In this document: positions 8,501 to 16,242 of the stretch, in pieces | Numbering within the stretch: the stretch's first letter is position 1 | Layout: every line of letters begins with the position of its first letter | Source: Verrucomicrobiota bacterium | Lineage (GTDB): Bacteria; Verrucomicrobiota; Verrucomicrobiia; CAIQCK01 | Assembly (NCBI GenBank): GCA_016219905.1 | Contig: JACRKA010000097.1 | Coordinates: forward strand, 1 to 54,044 | DNA: 54,044 nt | Reading direction: 5' to 3' | Translations under genes and position numbers: made by a program | Notes under the pieces: model-generated | What the model was told of the DNA's origin: nothing | Databases searched by the model: none | Seen by the model: the letters and a program-made list of their open reading frames with translations, nothing else

Positions 8501-9228
8501 CGATCCGTCCGCCGGCCAATCTCCTGCTGCTGCTGCTCGCCGGGCTTGCCTTCACGATGGGCGGGCCTTACGCTGCCGCCCGCGTTTTTCTCAGCGGCGG
8601 CGACTCGCCGCTCGCTGCGGCCTCGGAAGAGGCGGGCTTCAAACAGGTGTATAAGACCGAATACAAAATCAACGGCGCCGACGCGGCGCTGGAGGTCTAT
8701 GCGGCCGACCTGCCGGCGGCCGTCGCCGCGCAACGGCTGCAGGACGCGCTGCGCGGACGCCAAATCAACGCCACCGTCACCGCCACCGAGGCGGGCGGCT
8801 CGGGCGTGCTGGCCACCAAGGATGAACTGACCCGGATGCTGTTGCAGGCGGCCAAGCCGGGCCGGACGATGCTCTACGCCGTGCGCCAGAGCACGGAGGA
8901 CGCGGCGAAGTATGCCGCCGCGCGCGCCGGCGGCGAGGTCATTGACGCAAAGCTGCCCGGCATCCCGGCGTATCCCGGCGCGCGGCTGGTGCATCACGTC
9001 GAGGACAAGAAGACGAAGACCCTTCTCGCCGTGTATAAGGGCAGCGGCGAACCGTCGCTGGTGCGGGACTACTTCGCGCAAAGCCTGCCGCCCAACGGCT
9101 GGCAGCCTGTTTTCCCCGGCGGCCCGATGTATCGGCGCGGGCCGATGAACTGCATGATCAGCGTCACCCCCAGCCAGCAGCTCGGCGAACTGACCATCAC
9201 CGTGCTCGTGCGGCACTCCTCGCTATGA
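8497..9228 (+). CDS. Membrane-anchored Tad-locus protein of unknown function
   Basis: 243 residues from a GTG start that overlaps the previous stop by 4 bases; the next gene is coupled in the same way. A single N-terminal hydrophobic stretch (residues 7-28) would export or anchor it. The C-terminal ~80 residues carry the pattern IPAYPGARLV...YKG...VRDYFAQSLPPNGW, a 'PYPGA...FY..L...GW' module seen in small exported domains of unknown role. I do not recognise a named Tad family. Position inside the run points to a role in pilus biogenesis. A TTG at 8464 is an alternative start but would put residues before the signal segment. Confidence 0.65.
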   Translation: MTIRPPANLLLLLLAGLAFTMGGPYAAARVFLSGGDSPLAAASEEAGFKQVYKTEYKINGADAALEVYAADLPAAVAAQRLQDALRGRQINATVTATEAGGSGVLATKDELTRMLLQAAKPGRTMLYAVRQSTEDAAKYAAARAGGEVIDAKLPGIPAYPGARLVHHVEDKKTKTLLAVYKGSGEPSLVRDYFAQSLPPNGWQPVFPGGPMYRRGPMNCMISVTPSQQLGELTITVLVRHSSL

Positions 9229-10148
9229 AACAGAAAATCATCCTTCTCGTCGCGTTGCTGGCGGGCCTGGCCGCCTTCATCCTCTCCAAGCAATACATCG
9301 AGAACTTCAAGGCCGAATACCAGAAGCAGTTCAACACCATCTCGGTGATCGTGGCGGCCCGCGACCTGGTGCCCGGCACGAAAATCACGAGGGATGACAT
9401 CGGCATGAAGGATGTCTTCGCCAAGGGGATCACCGGCCGCGTGTTCAAGCCGGATGAGGCCGCGGAGCTTATTGGAAAGAAAACACTCTTCATGATCCAC
9501 AAGTTGACGCCCATCAACTGGAACGACGTGGACATGCCCTACCGGGGCTTGAGCGGCCTCTCCGGCATGATCACCCGCGGCGACCGGGCCATTGCCTTCG
9601 CCGTGGATGCCGTCTCCGCCGTCTCCGGCCACGTCAAGCCCAACGACCACGTGGACATCATCGGCACCTTCAGCTTCCCCGGCCAGGGCAAAGGCCCCAG
9701 CGGCTCCGGCCCGGCCGAGACCGTCACGCTGACCATCCTGCAGGACGTCACCATCCTGGCCACCGGCAAGAACACCGGCCGCCGCGGCTTGGAGATGGAG
9801 ATGACCGAGCGCTTCGGGGGCGAGCAATACAACAGCGTCACCGTCGCCGTCACGCCGCGCGAGGCCGAGATGCTGATCTTCGCCTCATCGAAGGGCAAGC
9901 TCGCGCTGGCCCTGCGCAACCGCGAGGACGTCTCCGTGGAGAAACAACTCGGCAACGTGGACTTCCAGCAGTTGGAGAAGAACTTCAACGTCCTCAACGC
10001 CGAGCGGCAGCAACGGCTGCACCCGCCGCTGTTCGGCCAGCCGAGCGCGCCGCCGCCGGCCGCCCTGCCTGGACCCGCTACGTTGCCATCGCCTTCGACG
10101 CCGAAGCCCGCGCCCGTGGCCGTGCCCGGCCCGCCGGCCAAACCGTGA
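9225..10148 (+). CDS. cpaB: Flp pilus assembly protein CpaB/RcpC
   Basis: 307 residues. An N-terminal membrane segment (residues 4-20) is followed by a SAF-like beta-clip domain with VIVAARDLVPGTKITRDDIG, then the RcpC-type block GDRAIAFAVDAVSAVSGHVKPN, and VTVAVTPREAEMLIFASSKG. A Pro/Ala-rich tail of ~45 residues ends the protein. CpaB acts in the periplasm with the secretin CpaC; no secretin gene is in this window. It is coupled to the preceding gene through an ATGA overlap and lies 30 bases before the FHA-CpaF ATPase. Confidence 0.9.
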   Translation: MKQKIILLVALLAGLAAFILSKQYIENFKAEYQKQFNTISVIVAARDLVPGTKITRDDIGMKDVFAKGITGRVFKPDEAAELIGKKTLFMIHKLTPINWNDVDMPYRGLSGLSGMITRGDRAIAFAVDAVSAVSGHVKPNDHVDIIGTFSFPGQGKGPSGSGPAETVTLTILQDVTILATGKNTGRRGLEMEMTERFGGEQYNSVTVAVTPREAEMLIFASSKGKLALALRNREDVSVEKQLGNVDFQQLEKNFNVLNAERQQRLHPPLFGQPSAPPPAALPGPATLPSPSTPKPAPVAVPGPPAKP

Positions 10149-10178
10149 CCTGCACGCCGAGACCAACCCCAGGCTGAC

Positions 10179-11882
10179 ATGCCAGACGACACTCCCCACC
10201 AACTCGACCTCGTCATCGAACTGATCGAAGACGGCCAGAAACGGATCATCCGCCAGCAGTTGACGCCGGCGGTCTATGCCATCGGCAGCGACCCCAAGAG
10301 CGCCATCTGCATTGACCACAGCGGCGTCTCGCGCAACCACGCCAGCCTCTTCTACGAGCCGAACCAGATCCTCAGCGAAGACCTCGGCAGCACCACCGGC
10401 ACCTTGGTCGAAAACGTCCGCATCAAGCGCGCCGCCCGCGTCCGCATCGGCCAGCGCGTCGGCATCGGCCCGTGCCTCATGTGGCTGGAGCCGCCGAAAC
10501 AGAAGGAAGCCGGGCCGGCGGAGGCCGGGGAACCGGAGCCGGAGAAGGACGCCCGCGTGCCGCAACGCAGGCCGACCGAGGTCATGGCCGGCGACACCTC
10601 CCGCGCCCAGGTCCGCAAGATCAAAGGCCAGATCCACTCCGAACTGCTGCGGCGGCTCGACCTGAAGCGGATGACCGTCAACAAGACCTCCGAGAAATCC
10701 CTCCAGGACAAGGTCCGCACGACGGTCCACGTGATCGTCAACGAGATCAAGAGCCAGCTTCCCTCGAACATCTCGCCCGCCCAGCTCGCGCGCGAGGTCA
10801 TCCAGGAAGCCATCGGCCTCGGCCCCCTCGACGACCTGCTGGAAGACGAGAGCGTGACCGAAATCATGGTCAACGGCTGCGACAAGATCTTTGTGGAGAA
10901 GGCAGGCAAGATCCTCTTGAGCGACCGCACGTTTGTGGACGACACGCAGGTGCTCGCCATCATCGAGCGCATCGTGGCGCCCATCGGCAAGCGCATTGAC
11001 GAAAGCTCGCCCTACGTGGACGCCCGCCTGCCCGACGGCAGCCGCGTCAACGCCATCATCGCGCCGCTCTCGCTCAAAGGCCCCACCATCACCATCCGCA
11101 AGTTCGCCCGGGTGCCGTTCACGGTGGAGGACCTGATCTCGCGGTTCAACACCATGACGCGCGAGATCTCGGAGTTCATGCGCATCTGCGTGCTGCTGCG
11201 CAAGAACATCATCATCTCCGGCGGCACCGGCTCCGGCAAGACCACGCTGCTCAACGTGCTGTCCAACTATCTGCCGAAGGACGACCGCATCGTCACCATC
11301 GAGGACACCGCCGAGTTGCGCCTCAACCAGCCGCACATCATCAGCCTCGAAGCCCGCCCGCCCAACATCGAGGGCCGCGGCGCGGTCACCATCCGCGACC
11401 TCGTCCGCAACGCGCTGCGCATGAGGCCCGACCGCATCGTCGTCGGCGAGTGCCGCGGCGGCGAAGCGCTCGACATGCTCCAGGCCATGAACACCGGCCA
11501 CGACGGCTCGCTCACGACCGTCCACGCCAACTCCCCGCGCGACACCATCAGCCGCCTGGAGACGATGGTGCTGATGGCGGGCATGGACCTGCCCAGCCGC
11601 GCCATCCGCGAGCAGATCGCGTCGGCCATTGACATCGTCTGCCACACCGACCGCCTCAGCGACGGCTCGCGCAAGATCACCAAGGTCTCCGAGGTCATCG
11701 GCATGGAGAAGGACGTGATCGTGATGCAGGACCTGTTCGTGTTCACGCAGACCGGCATCAACCCGCAGAACAAGGTGCTCGGCTACTTCACGCCGACCGG
11801 CTCGATCCCGACCTTCATCGAGGACGTCTCCACGCGCGGCCTGACGCTGGACCGCGCCGTGTTCGCGCCGCGCCTCCCATGA
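10179..11882 (+). CDS. cpaF: CpaF/TadA secretion ATPase with N-terminal FHA domain
   Basis: 567 residues. Residues ~10-105 form a forkhead-associated (FHA) domain, with the hallmark VSRNHA (residues 50-55) and the strand LGSTTGTLVEN; such domains bind phosphothreonine. After a charged linker the CpaF ATPase follows: LGPLDDLLEDESVTEIMVNG, the Walker A loop GGTGSGKTT near residue 350, the Asp box ED(T)AELRL, and the His box MNTGHDGSLTTVHANSPRD. It powers Flp pilus polymerisation from the cytoplasmic face. The FHA fusion implies regulation by a Ser/Thr kinase or binding to a phosphorylated partner. It overlaps tadB by 4 bases. Confidence 0.93.
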   Translation: MPDDTPHQLDLVIELIEDGQKRIIRQQLTPAVYAIGSDPKSAICIDHSGVSRNHASLFYEPNQILSEDLGSTTGTLVENVRIKRAARVRIGQRVGIGPCLMWLEPPKQKEAGPAEAGEPEPEKDARVPQRRPTEVMAGDTSRAQVRKIKGQIHSELLRRLDLKRMTVNKTSEKSLQDKVRTTVHVIVNEIKSQLPSNISPAQLAREVIQEAIGLGPLDDLLEDESVTEIMVNGCDKIFVEKAGKILLSDRTFVDDTQVLAIIERIVAPIGKRIDESSPYVDARLPDGSRVNAIIAPLSLKGPTITIRKFARVPFTVEDLISRFNTMTREISEFMRICVLLRKNIIISGGTGSGKTTLLNVLSNYLPKDDRIVTIEDTAELRLNQPHIISLEARPPNIEGRGAVTIRDLVRNALRMRPDRIVVGECRGGEALDMLQAMNTGHDGSLTTVHANSPRDTISRLETMVLMAGMDLPSRAIREQIASAIDIVCHTDRLSDGSRKITKVSEVIGMEKDVIVMQDLFVFTQTGINPQNKVLGYFTPTGSIPTFIEDVSTRGLTLDRAVFAPRLP

Positions 11883-12769
11883 GCCTCCAGATCGCCAGCA
11901 ACATCTCGGCGCTGCTGTGGTTCCTGGCGGCGGGCGCCGTCGTCTGGGCCATCGGCACGTGGCTGATCGAGATGTTCAAGGGCTACCGGGAGGTCTATAT
12001 CGAGGAGACCGGGCGGCACATGGACGACATGTTCCTGTCGCTGCCGCCGGAGCAGGTGGCCAACCTCGCGCTGATTTTCGGCGTGGTGTTTTTCCTGGCG
12101 TGCTTCGGGACCATCGGCAGCTTCGAGACCACGCCGCGGTTTCTCGGGACGACGTTCTTTTCGCTGGTGATCGGCGGGCTGGGCTTCATGATCCCGCGCG
12201 CTTTTGTGCGCCGGCTGCGGTTCAATCGGCTGCTGCTGTTCAACGAGCAGCTCGTGGACGCGATGGCGACGATGAGCAACTCGCTGCGGGCCGGGTTCAG
12301 CATCCTGCAGTCGTTCGACATGGTGATAAAGGAAAACCGCCGGCCGATCAGCGAGGAGTTCGGCCTGTTCATGCACCAGCACCGCCTCGGCATGAAGTTC
12401 GAGGAGGCGATGGCCAACCTGAGCAAGCGCGTCGGCAGCCAGGACCTGGATCTGATGATCGCCGCCATCGAGACGGCGCGGCAGACCGGCGGCAACCTGA
12501 CCGAGGTGTTTGACCAGCTCGCCACCACCGTCCGCGAGCGGATGCGGGTGGAGGGCAAGATCCGGTCGCTGACGGCGCAGGGCCGGTTGCAGGCGATGGT
12601 GGTGGGGTTGATGCCGCTGGTGCTGGCGGGCGCGATGTATATGATCAGCCCGGTGATGATGCAGGGTTTTGTTTACTCCACGGCCGGCATCGTGACGATC
12701 GCGATTGCGCTCGGCATGGAGGTCATCGGTTACCTCATCATCAAGAAGATCGTGAGCATTGATGTCTGA
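11879..12769 (+). CDS. tadB: Tad inner-membrane platform protein TadB
   Basis: 296 residues. N-terminal membrane helices (residues 12-28, and a pair at ~60-105), then the T2SS-F domain with LVDAMATMSNSLRAGFSILQSF and ETARQTGGNLTEVFDQLA, and two C-terminal membrane helices. This order is characteristic of TadB. TadB and TadC form the platform that couples CpaF ATP hydrolysis to pilin insertion. The start overlaps the cpaF stop. The expected partner tadC is not next: a minus-strand gene begins its 3' end only 16 bases beyond, and tadC follows it. Confidence 0.9.
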   Translation: MSLQIASNISALLWFLAAGAVVWAIGTWLIEMFKGYREVYIEETGRHMDDMFLSLPPEQVANLALIFGVVFFLACFGTIGSFETTPRFLGTTFFSLVIGGLGFMIPRAFVRRLRFNRLLLFNEQLVDAMATMSNSLRAGFSILQSFDMVIKENRRPISEEFGLFMHQHRLGMKFEEAMANLSKRVGSQDLDLMIAAIETARQTGGNLTEVFDQLATTVRERMRVEGKIRSLTAQGRLQAMVVGLMPLVLAGAMYMISPVMMQGFVYSTAGIVTIAIALGMEVIGYLIIKKIVSIDV

Positions 12770-12785
12770 CGCGAAGGCACGCGGC

Positions 12786-13412
12786 TCAGTAGCCCATGGT
12801 CTTCAGGACCTGCTTGGCGTAGGTGAAGGATGAGATGAAGCTGGCGTAGTCGTTCTTTAACAAAGCGTCCGTGGCGTTGTAGAAGCTGATGGTCAGCGTG
12901 CGGACGGCCGTGGCGCGGGCCACCGAGGACAGGTCGCGGTAACGTTGCGTCAGGGTCTGGAGCAACACGCGGTTCTGTGTCGCGACCTGGCTGACCTGCT
13001 TGTTGCGGTTGCCGACGTTCTTGATCTGGAGCGCCGCCTCCAACTGGGTCAGGATCCGCGCGTAGTTCTTCAGGTCCTTGTTCTGGTCCTTCTTGAAGAC
13101 GAAGCGGCCGGCGAGGAACTGGAGGATCTTCTCGTCGGTGTCTATGGTGTCCAGCACGGCGAACTCGCGGGTCTTCTGGACCATGAACTCGTAGAGTTGC
13201 GGCAGGGTCTGGCGCAGGTGGTTCAGGTCCACTTGCGTCCAGGCGTAGTGCACGCTGCCATACTTGGTCCGGAAGTCGAGGCCTTCGCCGTCGGCCTTCG
13301 AGACCGTGCCCTCGAGTTCGGTGCCGTCGCGCAGCTTGATTTTGTCCGGCGTGGCGGCGGCGAGGGCCAGCGCGGCCGCCGCGAGCCAGGTGACGAAGCA
13401 GTAGGTTTTCAT
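12786..13412 (-). CDS. Exported protein with small Sm-like N-terminal module, inserted antisense between tadB and tadC
   Basis: 208 residues. Residues 1-20 are a signal peptide (MKTYCFVTWLAAAALALAAA). The next ~40 residues form a small beta-rich module, IKLRDGTELEGTVSKADG...FRTKYG, resembling the last ~40 residues of the PEGA lipoprotein at 16239 (TRDGRTLRGIVTRVDADGTVHF...). The remainder is predicted helical and rich in Gln, Lys and Leu. I do not recognise a family. The gene converges on tadB with 16 bases between stops and is divergent from tadC with 101 bases between starts. It therefore splits the locus into two transcription units, and tadC needs its own promoter. The shared module suggests it belongs functionally to the same envelope structure. 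Confidence 0.7.
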   Translation of the reverse strand: MKTYCFVTWLAAAALALAAATPDKIKLRDGTELEGTVSKADGEGLDFRTKYGSVHYAWTQVDLNHLRQTLPQLYEFMVQKTREFAVLDTIDTDEKILQFLAGRFVFKKDQNKDLKNYARILTQLEAALQIKNVGNRNKQVSQVATQNRVLLQTLTQRYRDLSSVARATAVRTLTISFYNATDALLKNDYASFISSFTYAKQVLKTMGY

Positions 13413-13513
13413 GGGACGTTCCGGTTTTCAGACGCAGTTTACGGCAGAGACATTGAAACAAGCAACATTTGAGAGTGGGCGCCGGGGCCTGGGTCCCGGC
13501 CGCAGGGCGAACG

Positions 13514-14419
13514 ATGACACCGAATGAACTGATAGCGGCGTTGATGTGGATGATCTTCATCGGGGCCGGCGTGCTGTATGTGGGCATCGCCGGCAGCGAG
13601 GTCAAATACGTCAAGCTGGCCGACGGCCGGGAACAGGCGCGCACGCTGCCGCTGATGTTCCGGCTGCTGCTGCCGTTTGTGTCCAACGTCGCGCCGTGGT
13701 TCCGCCACAAGCGGCTGGAGCGGCATCGCGCGCGGATGGACGCGAGGCTGATCTCCGCCGGCCACGAGGGGCTGCTGAACGGCGAAGAGTTTCTCTCGAT
13801 CCAGGCGTTGATGTTCCTGGTGGCGGTGCCGATGTCCTTGGCGCTGCAACCGGCGCTGGCCAACGTGCGGTTCGTCAACCGCTACTGGTGGGCGGTGGCC
13901 TTCCTGATGGTGGCCATGAGCCTGCTGTTCCCCATGTCCTGGCTGCGCAAGACGCGCGAGCTTCGGCACCGCTCGATCCAGAAGGCCCTGCCCTACGTGC
14001 TCGACCTGATGACGCTCTCGGTCGAGGCGGGCCTCGATTTCATGACCGCGGTGCGGAAGATCATTGACCGCCGCGCGATGGACTCCTTGGGCGAGGAACT
14101 GCTGCGCGTGTTTCACGAGATCCAGGTCGGCAAGACGCGCCGGCAGGCCCTGCGCGACATGGCCACGCGCGTGGACCAGCCCGACTTGAGTTCCGTCTCG
14201 CACGCGCTGGTCCAGGCCGACGAACTCGGCGTCAGCCTCGGCACGATCCTGCGGATCATGGCCGACCAGATGAGGTCGAAACGCTTCCAGCGCGCCGAGA
14301 AACTCGCGCACGAAGCGCCGGTGAAGATGCTCGTGCCTTTGCTGCTGTTCATCTTCCCGGCGGTGATGGCCTTCCTGCTGGGGCCGATCATCGTGCAAGC
14401 CTTCAGCCGGACGTTTTAG
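13514..14419 (+). CDS. tadC: Tad inner-membrane platform protein TadC
   Basis: 301 residues. An N-terminal membrane helix, a paired helix region near residues 100-150, the T2SS-F domain with ALPYVLDLMTLSVEAGLDFMTAVRKI and ADELGVSLGTILRIMADQM, and a C-terminal helix pair with PVKMLVPLLLFIFPAVMAFLLGP. These are the standard TadC features. The start at 13514 is preferred over an upstream in-frame codon at 13469 because it sits directly at the first membrane helix. It should act with TadB as the pilus platform even though a minus-strand gene separates them. Confidence 0.9.
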   Translation: MTPNELIAALMWMIFIGAGVLYVGIAGSEVKYVKLADGREQARTLPLMFRLLLPFVSNVAPWFRHKRLERHRARMDARLISAGHEGLLNGEEFLSIQALMFLVAVPMSLALQPALANVRFVNRYWWAVAFLMVAMSLLFPMSWLRKTRELRHRSIQKALPYVLDLMTLSVEAGLDFMTAVRKIIDRRAMDSLGEELLRVFHEIQVGKTRRQALRDMATRVDQPDLSSVSHALVQADELGVSLGTILRIMADQMRSKRFQRAEKLAHEAPVKMLVPLLLFIFPAVMAFLLGPIIVQAFSRTF

Positions 14420-14467
14420 GTTGATGAGTGATTGGAACTCGCTCCTCACTCGCCACGGCTCAGAACC

Positions 14468-14839
14468 ATGCTCATCCGCAACACCACCCGCGGCACCGTG
14501 ATCGCCGACCGCGCCGAGGTCGCGCGCAGCGTTGCGGCCCGCACGCGGGGGCTGATGCTGCGCCGGTTCGACGGGTTCGACGGCCTCGTCCTGGAGCCGT
14601 GCAACAGCATCCACAGGTGTTTCATGCTCATGCCGCTGGACGTGATATTCTTTGACAACCGGCGCGCAATAACGAAAATGGTGTCGGCGCTCGCGCCGTG
14701 GCGGTTGTTCTGCGGTTCCTGGCGCGCTGCCGGTGTGCTGGAACTGCCCGAGGGCGCGATCGCGCGCAGCCAGTCCCAGCCCGGCGACCAACTGGAGTTT
14801 GGCGGGCCGGCCCCGTCACGAGCGGGCACCATCGGTTGA
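14468..14839 (+). CDS. DUF192 family protein
   Basis: 123 residues. DUF192 signatures are RTRGLMLRR (usually RARGLMFR), a central NSIHRCFMLMPLDVIFFD, VLELPEG and a closing hydrophilic GDQL segment. The function of DUF192 is unknown; members are small beta-rich proteins, often exported, but this one has no signal peptide. DUF192 genes are found near Tad pilus genes in several phyla. Here the gene lies 48 bases after tadC and shares its last base with the start of the FHA-membrane gene (TGATG), so it is part of the same unit. Confidence 0.8.
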   Translation: MLIRNTTRGTVIADRAEVARSVAARTRGLMLRRFDGFDGLVLEPCNSIHRCFMLMPLDVIFFDNRRAITKMVSALAPWRLFCGSWRAAGVLELPEGAIARSQSQPGDQLEFGGPAPSRAGTIG

Positions 14840-16242
14840 TGAAACTTCGCGTCATCCAAGGCAAACGTCGCGGCAAGGAATTCGCGATCGGCACGGAGCC
14901 GGTCCTGATCGGCCGCGACCCGTCTGCCGGCATCCTGCTCACCGAGGACCAACTGGTCTCCTCCCGCCACGCCGAGGTGGCGCAGGACGCCGACGGCCAA
15001 CTCGTGGTGCGCGACCTCGACTCGGTCAACGGCACCGAGGTCAACGGCGAGCGCATCGAGTCCGCCGGGCTGGGCGCCGGCGACGAACTGACCATCGGCA
15101 ACACCGTCTTCGAAGTCATCGAGGAAGCGGTCGCCCCGCCGTCGCCTCCGCCCTCGCGGCCCAAGCGCGAGCGCAGGGCCATCGCGCCGCTGCCAGCGAA
15201 GCGCCGGCCGCCGCCGCAGGAAGAGATCGAGGAGATCGGGACGGAGACGGCCGCGGAAGAGGAGGCGGTCGAGGAGGCCGGGGAAGCCGAGAGGAACCTG
15301 GAGTTTGGCGAGCAGGCGGAGGTCCGCGCGCGCGCGCCCGCGTCGCTGGCGCGCCGCATCCTGTCGTTGTCGCTCACGGCGCTGATCACGGTCGTCATCC
15401 TCGGCGGCGGCGTTTACATCTGGATGCAATTCCAGCAGACCAAGCCGCGGATGCTCACCGGCAGCGTGAGCAGCGCCGACCGGCTGGACCTCGCCTACGA
15501 AAAGGTCCAGGCCAGCAAGGACAACATCTTCCGCTACGCGCTGCGGATCAGCGGCAGCAAGCTGATGCTGAACATTGATGACCTCAAACAGCGCCGCCAC
15601 CTTCAGAAAGAGAAGACGCTCAAGGAAGGCCTCACCCGGGAACTGGTCGGCCAACTGGAGCGCAACAACTTCAACAACCTCAAGGCCAAATACGGGGGCC
15701 TGCCCGCCGAACAACAGGAAACCTCCGTCATCGAGTTGACGCGCGGCACCCGCTACCAGCGCGTGGAGGTGGACAACACCATCCCGCCGGACATCTTCGT
15801 CTCCGCCCAGAAGACGCTGGAGGAGTTCGCCAAGAACGAACTGGGGCTGGTCGGCGACAAACCGCGCGAGCAGCTCATCCAGGACGCCCAGGAGGCGTTC
15901 CTGGCCGCCAAACGGCTCTACGAGGCGCGCGAGGTGGAATTCCCCAACCTCTACAACTCGATCAAGGCGTTCCAGCTCGTGCAGCTCAACCTCGAGACCA
16001 TCGAGCCGAAGCCGGAGATTTACCGGCAGGCCGTCGCGCTCGAATCCGAGGCGACCGACATGCTCAAGCAGCTCGTGGACAACCTCCGCTTCAACGTGGA
16101 CAAGGCCGTCCGGCTCTCCGAGTGGACCCGCGCCCGCGAGGCCCTGCAACAGATCATGGCCCGCGTCCCGGACCGCGAGGACGACCGTTACCGCGAAGCC
16201 GAGCGGCGCCTGATTATCGTCCAGCAGCACTTGCGGCGATGA
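14839..16242 (+). CDS. FHA-domain membrane protein with long exported/coiled C-terminal region
   Basis: 467 residues. Residues ~1-90 form an FHA domain (VLIGRDPSAGILL, SSRHAEV, LDSVNGTEVNG), cytoplasmic by orientation. A Pro/Arg then Glu-rich linker follows (~95-170), then one membrane helix near residues 175-195 (LSLTALITVVILGGGVYIW), then ~270 helical, charged residues outside the membrane. This resembles bitopic proteins that pass a phosphothreonine signal across the membrane. It is the second FHA protein of the locus. Its start overlaps the DUF192 stop and its stop overlaps the PEGA lipoprotein start, so the three are translationally linked. Confidence 0.78.
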   Translation: MKLRVIQGKRRGKEFAIGTEPVLIGRDPSAGILLTEDQLVSSRHAEVAQDADGQLVVRDLDSVNGTEVNGERIESAGLGAGDELTIGNTVFEVIEEAVAPPSPPPSRPKRERRAIAPLPAKRRPPPQEEIEEIGTETAAEEEAVEEAGEAERNLEFGEQAEVRARAPASLARRILSLSLTALITVVILGGGVYIWMQFQQTKPRMLTGSVSSADRLDLAYEKVQASKDNIFRYALRISGSKLMLNIDDLKQRRHLQKEKTLKEGLTRELVGQLERNNFNNLKAKYGGLPAEQQETSVIELTRGTRYQRVEVDNTIPPDIFVSAQKTLEEFAKNELGLVGDKPREQLIQDAQEAFLAAKRLYEAREVEFPNLYNSIKAFQLVQLNLETIEPKPEIYRQAVALESEATDMLKQLVDNLRFNVDKAVRLSEWTRAREALQQIMARVPDREDDRYREAERRLIIVQQHLRR

